Assembly (NCBI GenBank): GCA_022953095.1
Contig: JALJCR010000001.1
Location: 1,584,501 to 1,648,500 of the forward strand
Reading direction: 5' to 3'
DNA from: Qipengyuania sp. ABI-127-1
GTDB taxonomy: Bacteria > Pseudomonadota > Alphaproteobacteria > Sphingomonadales > Sphingomonadaceae
Length of the DNA stretch: 64,000 bases
The notes under the pieces: generated by a model
Seen by the model: only the letters and a program-made list of their open reading frames with translations
Databases searched by the model: none
What the model was told of the DNA's origin: nothing
Shown here: in pieces, positions 30,951-39,585 of the stretch
How positions within the stretch are numbered: position 1 is the stretch's first letter
Layout of the letters: each line of letters starts with the position of its first letter
Made by a program: the position numbers and the translations under genes

Positions 30951-31786
30951 TGGGAGGCCTTCTTCTTGATGACGGCGATCGGGCCGATGGGGGCCCCGGT
31001 GTCGAGCCGGTCGGTGGCGGGGTTCCACAGCAGAGACACATTGCCGTCGAGAAACAGTGCATTCTTTACATTGAGCTCGTCCTTGTAGAACCGGGCCAGC
31101 TTACCGAAAGAGATCGGGGCATTCGAGATCACGAAATGCGCGCGACCATTGTCGTCGACGCCGACTGCGTTGCGGATCAGGCGCGAAGGCCCGTCATGCG
31201 TTATTGTGGGATGGATTTTGCCATCCACCACCAGCATTGGTCCAGATTGCGTGCCGAATTCCGGGCGTTCCGTAACATTCGCGAGAAAGCTGTCGGTGCT
31301 GCGAACGACCCACTTGCCATCGCTGCCGTAGAACACGCCGTTGGGCTTCATGTGGAAATTGCCCTCGCCATCGGCGGTGTTGAGCGCCTGCAGGCGCTCG
31401 GAATCCTCAACGAAGTAGCCGATCGGCTCGCCCTCGTCGTCATACATCCCCGCATTCATTGCGAAAGCGATGGTGTCAGGATCCTGCGCGCGAGCGAAAT
31501 CGGTCAGGCTGCGATAGGGCGCTTCGCCTTCTGGTCCGAGGTCCATCGCGATCCGATGCCGGGAAGGCACTGCGAGACAATGGGTTAGCGGTGTGTCCTC
31601 GAAAATGATCGAGCGGCAGGCGCTCTCGACCTGGCTGGCGAGCGTGGCGGTGGCGCTTGGCTCCGGAGTGGGAGCGGCGGCAGGCTCCTGCCCGTCGATG
31701 CGCGCGCGAGCGACCGGTTCGCCTTCCGGCTGAGCCTCGCAGGCCGTTAGCGCCAGCAGGGCCATGGCAGCGATGGAATATCTCAT
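30947..31786 (-). CDS. DUF2233 / phosphodiester glycosidase-like lipoprotein
   Basis: A predicted lipoprotein of 279 aa, with lipobox LTAC around residue 16 followed by a Pro/Ala/Glu-rich linker. The rest looks like the DUF2233 / NAGPA-type phosphodiester glycosidase fold: AMNAGMYDDEGEPIGYFVED, FHMKPNGVFYG, TQSGPMLVVDG and the late FLDGNVSLLW. The substrate is unknown. ATGA overlaps on both sides (trpE upstream, pip downstream) make it part of the trpE transcript. Confidence 0.82.
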   Translation of the reverse strand: MRYSIAAMALLALTACEAQPEGEPVARARIDGQEPAAAPTPEPSATATLASQVESACRSIIFEDTPLTHCLAVPSRHRIAMDLGPEGEAPYRSLTDFARAQDPDTIAFAMNAGMYDDEGEPIGYFVEDSERLQALNTADGEGNFHMKPNGVFYGSDGKWVVRSTDSFLANVTERPEFGTQSGPMLVVDGKIHPTITHDGPSRLIRNAVGVDDNGRAHFVISNAPISFGKLARFYKDELNVKNALFLDGNVSLLWNPATDRLDTGAPIGPIAVIKKKASQ

Positions 31787-33282
31787 TGGCCAAATCCGGG
31801 TTCTCTCGCGAGACGAATGGCTTCTTTCGCCGCAGCGAGCAGGGCACCCGCTTTCGCTTCGCATTCACGCTGTTCATAGGCTGGATCGCTGTCGGCGACT
31901 ATCCCCGCACCGGCCTGGACGTGCATCGTCCCGTCTTTCACGACAGCGGTGCGCAGGACGATGCAGCTATCGACCGATCCATCGGGAGCGAAATATCCGA
32001 CCCCGCCGGCATAGGGGCCGCGCGTCGCCGGCTCGAGTTCGGCGATGATCTCGCACGCGCGTACCTTGGGCGCACCGCTGACGGTACCGGCGGGAAAACC
32101 GGCAAACAAAGCGTCGATCGCATCCTTCGACGGATCGAGCCTCCCGGTGACATTGCTGACGATATGCATGACGTGGCTGTACCGCTCGACAGTGAAACTC
32201 TCGGTGACAGTCACGCTGCCCGACTCGGCCACACGGCCCACATCGTTGCGGCCCAGATCGAGCAGCATCAAGTGTTCCGCCCGCTCTTTCGGGTCGGACA
32301 GCAGCGATTGTTCGGCGAGCCGATCTTCGGTCTGCGTCGCACCGCGCGGCCGCGTACCGGCAATCGGACGGATCGTGACCTCGCCCTCGCGCACGCGGAC
32401 GAGGATTTCCGGGCTCGAACCGACGATCGCGAAGCCGGGCATATCGAGGAAATACAGGAAGGGCGACGGGTTCACCCGGCGCAGCGCCCGGTAAAGGGCC
32501 ATGGGCGGTAGCGCGAAGGGCGACGTGAAGCGCTGGGACAGCACGACCTGGAATATGTCTCCGGCCTCGATATAGGCCTTGGCCCGCAGCACCATGGACT
32601 CGTATTCGTCCGCCGGCACGGTCGAGATGAGCTCGGGTTCCGGATGGTGCTGCACGGCGCCGCTTTCTACCACGACCGGACGAGCCAGCTTTCGCAGAAC
32701 TTCGTCGATCCGCTCCGCTGCTTTTTCGATCGAGCCTTCGCGCCACACCGGTGCGATGCAGAACAGCGCATCGCTGAGGCGGTCGAAAACCAGCAAAACG
32801 GTCGGCCGGACGAAAAGCATATCCGGCAGCGCCAGTTCGCTTTCTGCCGGACGAGGCAGCTTCTCTACCAGCCCGATAGTTTCGTAGCCGAAATGACCGA
32901 CCAAGCAGGCCAGCGCAGGGGGCAATTCGCCGGGCACATCGCATCGGCAGGTTTCAACCAGCGCGCGCAGACTCGCCAGCGCGCCATTCTCGCATGGTTT
33001 GAAAGCGTCCTGCCGCTGCTGCCAATCGCCGTTGATTTCCGCATCGTCGCCCGTCGCGCGGAAGACCAGATCGGGATCGAGGCCGATAAGGCTGTAGCGC
33101 CCGCGAATCTCTCCCCCCTCGACCGATTCGAGCAGAAAGTCGCCCCGGCCTTCTTCGAACAGCTTGAGGGCGGCGCCTACGGGCGTCTCCGTGTCCGACA
33201 CGATCTCGCGCCAGATAAGCGTAGATCTGCCTTGCGCCAAGGCCTCGCGGGCCTGGCCGACACCTTTCAGACCGTTGTCCAA
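31783..33282 (-). CDS. trpE: Anthranilate synthase component I
   Basis: Converts chorismate to anthranilate using TrpG-derived ammonia; about 499 aa. Chorismate-binding motifs include PSPFLYFLDM, RPIAGTRPRG and DLGRNDVGRVA, and the FPAGTVSGAPKVRACEII block is clear. There is no ATG near the expected N-terminus. I chose TTG 33282, which has a GAGG Shine-Dalgarno a few bases ahead and starts 7 bp after the ppiD stop. Alternative upstream starts would run into ppiD. Confidence 0.93.
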   Translation of the reverse strand: MDNGLKGVGQAREALAQGRSTLIWREIVSDTETPVGAALKLFEEGRGDFLLESVEGGEIRGRYSLIGLDPDLVFRATGDDAEINGDWQQRQDAFKPCENGALASLRALVETCRCDVPGELPPALACLVGHFGYETIGLVEKLPRPAESELALPDMLFVRPTVLLVFDRLSDALFCIAPVWREGSIEKAAERIDEVLRKLARPVVVESGAVQHHPEPELISTVPADEYESMVLRAKAYIEAGDIFQVVLSQRFTSPFALPPMALYRALRRVNPSPFLYFLDMPGFAIVGSSPEILVRVREGEVTIRPIAGTRPRGATQTEDRLAEQSLLSDPKERAEHLMLLDLGRNDVGRVAESGSVTVTESFTVERYSHVMHIVSNVTGRLDPSKDAIDALFAGFPAGTVSGAPKVRACEIIAELEPATRGPYAGGVGYFAPDGSVDSCIVLRTAVVKDGTMHVQAGAGIVADSDPAYEQRECEAKAGALLAAAKEAIRLAREPGFGQ

Positions 33283-33289
33283 CCGCGCC

Positions 33290-35224
33290 TCAGTTCCCGG
33301 CAAGCTGCTTGCGCACCGCCTCGATAGCCGACGCGTTGCGCGAAACACTCAGTTCCTGCTGCATGGCCTGGCCGAACTGTTCGACATATTCCTCGCCGAT
33401 CAGTGGACCCATCTGGCGCTTCGCTTGGCCGATCAGCGGGTCGTCTTCCGCGATATCGTCCATCTCGATGTCGTTGAGCCGCACGATGAAGAAACCCATA
33501 TCGCCTCCCGCATCGAGCTTTTTCGTGGTGTTCTTCGCCATGCTGAACAGCAGCGCGAGCGGCGGGGGAATACGCTGGTCGCGTTGGCGAGCCAGTTCCT
33601 CGCGGGTCATATTGACCGACTGTGCGGGCGGCACGCGGCGCTCTTCGGCCGCGAGAGCCTCGGCCATCGAATCGCCTTCACCGAGCCTGGCGATGACCCG
33701 GTCAGCGGCGGCCCGTGCGGCCTTCATACCCTGTGCGGCACGCCACCGGGCCTCGACCGCTTCCTCGATCTCGGCAAACGGAGCCGCAGCAGCGGGAGTG
33801 ATGTTGCTGGCCTCATAGACCAGGTAGGTCCGACCGCTTTCGACCGGAGCGATCTCGGGTTCTTCCTCGTCCATCTGAAAGGCGGTGGCCAGAGCAGGTC
33901 GCAACACTTCGGGAATCGACTGGCGCGGATTATCCGCGAGTCGCCCGTCGGCCAAGACGGGACCGACCGAGGCAAGTTCGAGATCAAGCTCTTCGGCGAC
34001 TTCGGTAAGCGTGGCACCGTCTCCCAGTTGCTCTTCGATTTCGCTGGCTAGGTTGGCAAGTCCGCTGACACGTTTTTCCTCGCGCACATCTTTGGCGATT
34101 TCTTCGCGAACCTGAGCCAGGCTGCGCGCAGGCTTGGTTTCGACATCGTCGACCCGCGCGACATGCCAGCCAAGCGGGCTACGGGCAGGCCTGCTCATTT
34201 CGCCTTGGACTGCTGTGAAATAGGCTGCCGCTACCGCTGGCGATGCCTGCGAAGCCAGTCCCTCACGCTCGACGTCCACGACAGGCGAGGCACGCAGGCC
34301 CGCTTCGCGCGCGACCTGTTCGAACGACGCACCGGCGGACACGCGGTCGCGGATCGAATTCGCCGCTGCCTCTGTGGGGACGATCAACTGGGTGAAATCA
34401 CGGGTTTCGCTGGCCGCGTACTGTTCGGCGTCACGCTCGTAACGCGCGGCGATTTCGGCATCGGTCGGTTCGATCCGGTTGCCAAGCGCTGCCGAATCGA
34501 ATGTCGCATAACGGATGTTTCTGCGTTCGGGGCGCACGAAATCGGCACGATTGGCATCGTAATATGCACGCAAGACCTTCGTCTCGGGATCATCCGAGGG
34601 CGCGTAAGTGGCCGCTGGCAAAAGTGCTATCGAGCCCTGGCGTCGTTCCTTGAAAAGCTGCGCGTACCGATAGGCCAGCTTGTCCGGTACGCTGGCGCCG
34701 AACCCTGCGGGAATCAGCATTTGCTGCGATAGCAAACCGATACCCAGATCTTCGCGTAACTGCGCGTCGGTCACGCGCTGGAGCGCCAGTGCCTGACGAT
34801 AGGTATCCTCGCTGAAGTTCCCATCGGGACCGCGAAAAGCCGGGATCATACGGATTTCGCTGTTCACCAGATTGTCGCCCGCACGAATGCCATGTTCATC
34901 GGCATAGGCTTTTATGGCGGCGCGTTGAATCAGGGCATCCAGTGCGGAGGTCAAACCCCCGTCCCGCAGGAACTGCTGCATCGTGGCAGTGGGCTGTTCC
35001 CGTCGAACCTGTTCCAACCCGTTATTGGCGGCGCGAACAAGGTCGGATGTGGAGATTTTTTCATCTCCCACCACTGCGACACGATCGCCACCGGCAATTC
35101 CACCGAAAGTTCCAGTGCTCGATACGTCGGCGCTGGCAAAGGCCAGGGCGATCAATCCCAGAAAGGCGAGAGAGATCGCCAGACCGAGTTTGGTTTTGAA
35201 AAAATTGCGGAAAAACTGGAACAT
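33290..35224 (-). CDS. ppiD: PpiD-type peptidylprolyl isomerase (SurA_N/parvulin)
   Basis: A periplasmic folding helper anchored in the inner membrane; 644 aa. One TM helix lies at about residues 11-32 (LGLAISLAFLGLIALAFA). A SurA_N-type chaperone domain covers up to ~200. A parvulin domain spans about 255-365, ending in PLGWHVARVDDVE. A second, divergent rotamase-like region follows. It is divergent from tpiA and first in the run leading to trpE. Confidence 0.92.
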   Translation of the reverse strand: MFQFFRNFFKTKLGLAISLAFLGLIALAFASADVSSTGTFGGIAGGDRVAVVGDEKISTSDLVRAANNGLEQVRREQPTATMQQFLRDGGLTSALDALIQRAAIKAYADEHGIRAGDNLVNSEIRMIPAFRGPDGNFSEDTYRQALALQRVTDAQLREDLGIGLLSQQMLIPAGFGASVPDKLAYRYAQLFKERRQGSIALLPAATYAPSDDPETKVLRAYYDANRADFVRPERRNIRYATFDSAALGNRIEPTDAEIAARYERDAEQYAASETRDFTQLIVPTEAAANSIRDRVSAGASFEQVAREAGLRASPVVDVEREGLASQASPAVAAAYFTAVQGEMSRPARSPLGWHVARVDDVETKPARSLAQVREEIAKDVREEKRVSGLANLASEIEEQLGDGATLTEVAEELDLELASVGPVLADGRLADNPRQSIPEVLRPALATAFQMDEEEPEIAPVESGRTYLVYEASNITPAAAAPFAEIEEAVEARWRAAQGMKAARAAADRVIARLGEGDSMAEALAAEERRVPPAQSVNMTREELARQRDQRIPPPLALLFSMAKNTTKKLDAGGDMGFFIVRLNDIEMDDIAEDDPLIGQAKRQMGPLIGEEYVEQFGQAMQQELSVSRNASAIEAVRKQLAGN

Positions 35225-35332
35225 GATGTGCGGGCGATCCGGTTGGCTTGCTGCTGTCGATCAGGCGGTGCCTGAATTGGTTGAGGCGCTTTATCCCCCC
35301 TGCGACCTCGCGGCAACAGGTTGGAAAGGGTT

Positions 35333-35361
35333 TTGACGTGTGAAGAAACCTTCTCTAGCGG
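35333..35361 (+). promoter_or_regulatory. Candidate tpiA promoter (weak)
   Basis: TTGACG at 35333-35338 is a good -35 hexamer. 17 bases later, TAGCGG at 35356-35361 is a poor -10. It lies in the 196-bp divergent gap between ppiD and tpiA, about 60 bp before the tpiA ATG. This is a visual match only. Confidence 0.3.
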
Positions 35362-35420
35362 AGCGCGAGCAAGGCCCCATATAGCGGGCCATTCACTCAG
35401 ACAATTCGCAGGACCTACTC

Positions 35421-36182
35421 ATGGCCGAACGGCCCTACATCGTCGGAAACTGGAAAATGAACGGCACGCGTGCAATGCTTTCCGAAGCGCGCGCGATCGA
35501 CCGGGCTGCGCAGCGGTATATGAAGGTCGAAGTGGCCGTCGCACCGCCTTACACCCTGATCCACGCGGTGCACCGCGAAGCCGAGCAGATCGGCGTTGGC
35601 GCGCAGGATTGCCATCCCGGTGCAGAAGGCGCGCACACTGGGGATATCAACGCCTCGATGATCGCCGATGCCGGCGCCAAGTTCGTAATTCTCGGCCATA
35701 GCGAGCGACGCCAGGATCATGGCGAGACCGGAGAGCTGATCAATGCCAAGATCGAATCGGCCCTCGAATCCGGATTGCGGGTGATCCTGTGTTGCGGTGA
35801 AACGCTCGAGACTCGCGATGCGGGGGAGGCCGAAAGCTACGTCCTGAACCAGATCGAATCTGCGCTGCCCCTGTTCGAAGATCCGGGTGAGCGCCTTACG
35901 ATCGCCTATGAGCCCATCTGGGCCATCGGTACCGGGCGCACGGCCACAACCGACGATATCGCTTCAATGCATGGCGCGATCCGCGAGTTGCTCGTCAAAA
36001 CCTATGGAGAGGAAGCTTCCGCGCAGGTCCGCATTCTGTATGGCGGGTCGGTCAAACCAGACAATGCGCGTGAAATCCTCGCCACGCCCGAAGTCGGCGG
36101 CGCGCTCGTTGGCGGGGCGAGCCTGTCGGCCGAAAGCTTTCTGGGCATCGTTGTCGGCGCCTCGGAATCGGAAGAGGCCTAA
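35421..36182 (+). CDS. tpiA: Triosephosphate isomerase
   Basis: Interconverts dihydroxyacetone phosphate and glyceraldehyde 3-phosphate; 253 aa. The active-site Lys is in GNWKMNG, the His in LGHSERR and the Glu in AYEPIWAIGTG. The phosphate loop is YGGSVKPDNA with a later GGALVGGASL. It heads the tpiA-secG-pyrG run on the + strand. Confidence 0.98.
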   Translation: MAERPYIVGNWKMNGTRAMLSEARAIDRAAQRYMKVEVAVAPPYTLIHAVHREAEQIGVGAQDCHPGAEGAHTGDINASMIADAGAKFVILGHSERRQDHGETGELINAKIESALESGLRVILCCGETLETRDAGEAESYVLNQIESALPLFEDPGERLTIAYEPIWAIGTGRTATTDDIASMHGAIRELLVKTYGEEASAQVRILYGGSVKPDNAREILATPEVGGALVGGASLSAESFLGIVVGASESEEA

Positions 36183-36260
36183 CTCCCGCAACCTTGCCGT
36201 TTGCCACGCGCGCGCCTAGATGCGCGGTAGCCCAGCAATCCCAGTTCCAAGAGTACCCGC

Positions 36261-36617
36261 ATGTTCCTCTTCCTCACCGTCGTTCAGGCGATCGTCGCAG
36301 CCGCGCTAGTCGGTGTCATTCTGATGCAGCGTTCCGAAGGCGGCGGCCTGGGAATCGGTGGCAGCCCCTCGGGTATGCTCAGTGCCCGCGGTGCCGCGGA
36401 CTTCCTCACCCGTTCGACGAAATGGCTCGCGATTCTGTTCGTGGTGCTCTCGATCGCGCTGGCTGCCGTGGCAGTCGACACGACCGGAGGGGACGCCATC
36501 GAATCGACGCTCGATCGCACGGTGGCTCCGGCTGCACCGGCCGATCCGCTGGGCGCGGCGACCACCGGCGAGGAAGCGCCGGCAGGCGACGATCCGCTGG
36601 CTGACGTTACCGAATAA
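36261..36617 (+). CDS. secG: Preprotein translocase subunit SecG
   Basis: An accessory subunit of the SecYEG channel; 118 aa. Two TM helices (about 2-22 and 55-75) flank the conserved loop VILMQRSEGGGLGIGG. The C-terminal ~35 residues are an Ala/Pro/Asp-rich tail typical of alphaproteobacteria. It lies 78 bp after tpiA, a standard order. Confidence 0.94.
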   Translation: MFLFLTVVQAIVAAALVGVILMQRSEGGGLGIGGSPSGMLSARGAADFLTRSTKWLAILFVVLSIALAAVAVDTTGGDAIESTLDRTVAPAAPADPLGAATTGEEAPAGDDPLADVTE

Positions 36618-36721
36618 TCCTCTTTCCATCGCAGGGGTGTGGATTGGGCCGCGTCGGCGGCGCAATGGTCATGTCTTTGCGCTTGCCCCGACTCCACTCT
36701 TCAGCTTAAGGCCCGACCCCC

Positions 36722-38356
36722 ATGGCGCGGTATATCTTCATAACCGGCGGCGTGGTCTCCTCGCTTGGCAAAGGTCTCATGGCGGCATCGCTTGCTGCCC
36801 TCCTACAGGCGCGTGGCTACAAGGTCCGCATTCGGAAATTCGACCCCTATCTCAACGTCGATCCGGGGACGATGTCTCCTTATCAGCACGGTGAGGTCTA
36901 TGTGACCGATGACGGGGCCGAGACCGATCTCGACCTCGGTCACTATGAACGCTTCACGGGCGTTTCGGCGCATCAGGGCGACAACATCACCTCGGGCCGC
37001 ATCTATCAGGACATCATCGCCAAGGAACGCCGCGGCGACTATCTCGGCGCGACGGTGCAGGTGGTTCCGCATGTCACCGACGAGATCAAGGCCTTCGCCC
37101 TTGCGGGGCAGGATGATCACGATTTCATTCTGTGCGAGATCGGCGGCACGGTCGGCGACATCGAAGGCCTGCCCTTCATGGAAGCGATCCGTCAGCTTCG
37201 TAACGATCTGGAACCATGGCAAACGCTGAGCGTCCATGTCACGCTGGTTCCTTACATCGCGGCGGCGGGTGAGCTTAAGACCAAACCGACCCAGCACTCG
37301 GTACGCGAACTCGCCAGCCTCGGTATCAAGCCCGATGTGCTGCTATGCCGCGCCGAACATCCCATCCCCGACGGCGAGCGGCAGAAAATCGCCAATTTCT
37401 GCAATGTTCGCAAGGAAGCGGTGATCCCGGCGCTCGATGCGCCGTCGATTTATTCGGTGCCGTTGCAGTATCACGGCGAAGGCCTCGATACCGAAGTGCT
37501 GCGAGCCTTCGGAATCACCGACGCACCCGATCCGGACCTTTCGCGCTGGTACGATGTGGTCGATCGCCATTCGAACCCCGAAGGTGAGGTGACCATCGGG
37601 GTGGTGGGCAAGTATGTCGGCCTTCAGGACGCCTATAAATCGTTGAACGAGGCTCTGGTGCATGGGGGCATGGCCCACCGCGTCAAGGTCAATCTCAAGT
37701 GGATCGACGCCGAGGTCTTCGAAGGTGAAGACGCGGAGATCGCCGCCAAGCTCGAGCCGATGCACGGCATTCTGGTACCGGGCGGTTTCGGCGAGAGGGG
37801 GAGCGAGGGCAAGATTGCCGCAGTGCGTTTTGCCCGCGAACGCAAAGTGCCGTTTCTCGGCATCTGCCTGGGTATGCAGATGGCTTGTATCGAAGCCGCG
37901 CGCACGGCAGGTTTCGACAAGGCTTCCTCCACCGAGTTCGGTGAGACCGAAGAGCCGGTCGTTGGCATCATTACCGAATGGATGACTGCGGAAGGGCTGC
38001 AGACCCGCGAAGCGGGAGGGGACCTTGGCGGGACGATGCGTCTGGGTGCTTATGACGCGGCTCTGACCGCGAATAGCCACGTGTCGAACATTTACGGAGG
38101 CGCAACGACGATCTCGGAACGCCATCGTCATCGATATGAGGTCAATGGCGCCTATGTCGAGCCGCTTGAAAAGCAGGGGCTGATCTTTTCCGGAATGTCT
38201 CCCGACGGACTTCTCCCTGAAATCGTGGAACGACCCGATCACCCGTGGTTCGTGGGGGTGCAGTTTCACCCCGAACTGAAGTCAAAGCCGTTCGACCCGC
38301 ATCCGCTGTTTGCCGGATTCGTCGGCGCGGCGCTGGAACAAGCTCGTTTGGTATAA
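36722..38356 (+). CDS. pyrG: CTP synthase
   Basis: Converts UTP, ATP and glutamine to CTP; 544 aa. The N-terminal synthetase domain begins [18 protein letters not shown], with the [19 protein letters not shown] block. The C-terminal class I glutaminase has the nucleophile in [12 protein letters not shown] and the His-Glu pair in [11 protein letters not shown]. The secG-pyrG spacing is about 100 bp. Confidence 0.98.
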   Translation: MARYIFITGGVVSSLGKGLMAASLAALLQARGYKVRIRKFDPYLNVDPGTMSPYQHGEVYVTDDGAETDLDLGHYERFTGVSAHQGDNITSGRIYQDIIAKERRGDYLGATVQVVPHVTDEIKAFALAGQDDHDFILCEIGGTVGDIEGLPFMEAIRQLRNDLEPWQTLSVHVTLVPYIAAAGELKTKPTQHSVRELASLGIKPDVLLCRAEHPIPDGERQKIANFCNVRKEAVIPALDAPSIYSVPLQYHGEGLDTEVLRAFGITDAPDPDLSRWYDVVDRHSNPEGEVTIGVVGKYVGLQDAYKSLNEALVHGGMAHRVKVNLKWIDAEVFEGEDAEIAAKLEPMHGILVPGGFGERGSEGKIAAVRFARERKVPFLGICLGMQMACIEAARTAGFDKASSTEFGETEEPVVGIITEWMTAEGLQTREAGGDLGGTMRLGAYDAALTANSHVSNIYGGATTISERHRHRYEVNGAYVEPLEKQGLIFSGMSPDGLLPEIVERPDHPWFVGVQFHPELKSKPFDPHPLFAGFVGAALEQARLV

Positions 38357-38498
38357 CACACCGCCAAATCGCGCGCCTACCTAAGTGGCTGGAATCGCGG
38401 AGTTGTGATCTTCAGGCGCTTGTAACGAGGCGACAAAATTCCTGTGCCTGGGATCCGCGGGTTTATCTTTTGATATAGATAATGCAGAATACACCTGT

Positions 38499-38523
38499 TT
38501 CCGCAGTCTTATGCGGAAGTTTT
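38499..38523 (+). terminator. Terminator-like hairpin in the pyrG-hsp20 gap
   Basis: A seven-base stem TTCCGCA/TGCGGAA (38499-38505 with 38512-38518) and a 6-base loop, followed by GTTTT on the + strand. It may end pyrG (143 bp upstream) or a small transcript. The U tract is short. Confidence 0.4.
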
Positions 38524-38625
38524 GAGACATGCGCTTCGCTTGCAAGCGGTGGGGCTTGCCTCGATGACGGCTGTCTTCTGCGACCCGGACGGTCGATTTC
38601 GAGGTTAGGCGGCGTTAAACGTCGC

Positions 38626-38650
38626 GGGGGCGGAACCCAGTTCCGCCCCC
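38626..38650 (-). terminator. Probable hsp20 terminator hairpin
   Basis: A perfect 11-bp GC-rich stem (38626-38636 with 38640-38650) and a 3-base loop, 31 bp past the stop of the minus-strand small heat-shock gene. The U tract on that strand is weak (a GTTT a few bases later). Confidence 0.5.
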
Positions 38651-38681
38651 TATCGTTTCAATTGAGTTGTGAGTGTAGGGT

Positions 38682-39155
38682 TCAGGCAGCCTTGCTGCCG
38701 TCTTCCCCGTCATCCTTCACCACTTCGAGCGGTTGCTGGCCGCCGATAGCGATCTTCTTGGGCCTCATCGCTTCGGGTACCTCGCGCACGAGATCGATGA
38801 CGAGCAGGCCGTCGGCGAGATCGGCATTCGCCACACGGACGTAATCGGCCAATTCGAAACGGCGTTCGAAGCCGCGATTGGCGATACCGACATGCAGCAT
38901 TTCGCCGTCCGCGAGTTCATCGCGCTTCTTACCGGTCACGACCAGCAGGTTCTGCTGGGCGACGATGTCGAGATCGCCCTTGCGAAAGCCCGCGACGGCG
39001 AGCGTTATGCGATATTCGTCATCGCCGCGCCGTTCGATATTGAAAGGGGGGTAGTTGTCGCCACCGGCATTGCGTGCCTGGCGTTCCATCAGGTCGAAAA
39101 CACGATCGAATCCGACGGTGGAGCGACGAAAAGGGGTAAGGTCCATACGGTTCAT
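38682..39155 (-). CDS. Small heat-shock protein, Hsp20/IbpA family
   Basis: An ATP-independent holdase that binds unfolding proteins; 157 aa. The alpha-crystallin domain spans about residues 40-135: YPPFNIERRGDDEYRITLAV, FRKGDLDIVAQQNLLVVTG, GIANRGFERRFELADYV and LADGLLVIDLVREVP. The start is ATG 39155 (MNRMDLTPFRR), with an AGAGGA Shine-Dalgarno 9 bases ahead. The longer upstream frame runs through the regulatory leader. Both an RpoH-type promoter and a ROSE-like thermometer lie upstream. Confidence 0.95.
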   Translation of the reverse strand: MNRMDLTPFRRSTVGFDRVFDLMERQARNAGGDNYPPFNIERRGDDEYRITLAVAGFRKGDLDIVAQQNLLVVTGKKRDELADGEMLHVGIANRGFERRFELADYVRVANADLADGLLVIDLVREVPEAMRPKKIAIGGQQPLEVVKDDGEDGSKAA

Positions 39156-39239
39156 CGAAACAAATCCTCTTATGAGCGATTCTATGGTGGCGGGGTCCGC
39201 ATTCGGCACCCCGTCGCCGCCACACCCATAGTGGCGACG
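39156..39239 (-). promoter_or_regulatory. ROSE-like RNA thermometer in the hsp20 leader
   Basis: In the minus-strand leader, AAUCGCU (39181-39175) faces AGGAUU (39168-39163) across a 6-base loop. This pairs the AGGA of the Shine-Dalgarno with UCGCU and leaves the G bulged, which is the hallmark U(U/C)GCU hairpin of ROSE elements. Upstream, CTATGG and TGGCGG segments pair with CCGCCA and CCATAG, giving a longer stem. ROSE elements are known to melt on heating and free the ribosome site of alphaproteobacterial small heat-shock genes. Limits are approximate. Confidence 0.75.
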
Positions 39240-39245
39240 CATTCG

Positions 39246-39273
39246 AGATAAGCGCGCCATTTCGGCTTTCAAG
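39246..39273 (-). promoter_or_regulatory. RpoH (sigma-32)-type promoter for hsp20
   Basis: On the minus strand, CTTG (39273-39270), 17 bases, then CTTATCT (39252-39246). This fits the alphaproteobacterial RpoH pattern CTTG-N17/18-CyTATnT. Transcription would begin near 39240, giving a leader of about 85 bases that contains the ROSE-like structure. Confidence 0.65.
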
Positions 39274-39321
39274 AGCTGCCTGTGTGCTCTAGTTTTGTCT
39301 TTGAGATACAAGGGACATTCG

Positions 39322-39585
39322 ATGAACCAACCCCAAGTGGACATTTATACCAAATTCGGCTGCGGATACTGTTTCCGCGCCAAGCGCCTGCTCGATGAGA
39401 AGGGGGTGGATTATACCGAGTTCGACATCACCATGGGCGGCCCCAAGCGCGAGGAAATGCTGCAGCGGGCACCCGGCGCGATGACCGTTCCGCAGATTTT
39501 CATCGGCGATACGCATGTCGGCGGGTCGGACGAACTCGCCGCGCTCGAACGTGAGGGCAAGCTTGACGCGTTGTTGACTGCCTGA
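39322..39585 (+). CDS. grxC: Glutaredoxin 3
   Basis: A glutathione-dependent thiol-disulfide reductase; 87 aa. The active site CGYC is at residues 14-17, with the TVPQIFIGDTHVGGSDEL block that binds glutathione. The start is ATG 39322, with AAGGGA ahead. It is divergent from hsp20 and ends directly against the next gene's ATG. Confidence 0.95.
   Translation: MNQPQVDIYTKFGCGYCFRAKRLLDEKGVDYTEFDITMGGPKREEMLQRAPGAMTVPQIFIGDTHVGGSDELAALEREGKLDALLTA

Larger units (their letters stand above)
38357..38681. other. Gene-free interval between pyrG and the small heat-shock gene
   Basis: 325 bp without a credible gene. It holds an A/T-rich patch around 38460-38490, unusual for this window, and two hairpins (38499-38523 and 38626-38650). 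Short open frames here lack a recognisable start context and family resemblance. It could hide a small RNA. Confidence 0.5.

Noticed and set aside
38632-38657. GGAAC-N17-CGTT as an EcfG promoter on the + strand
   Set aside because: It overlaps the perfect hairpin behind hsp20 and points antisense into that gene, so the match is probably accidental; mentioned only as part of the gap finding.
38245-38844. Short open frames in the pyrG-hsp20 gap as hypothetical genes
   Set aside because: They run over neighbouring coding regions, lack ribosome sites and show no plausible protein features.
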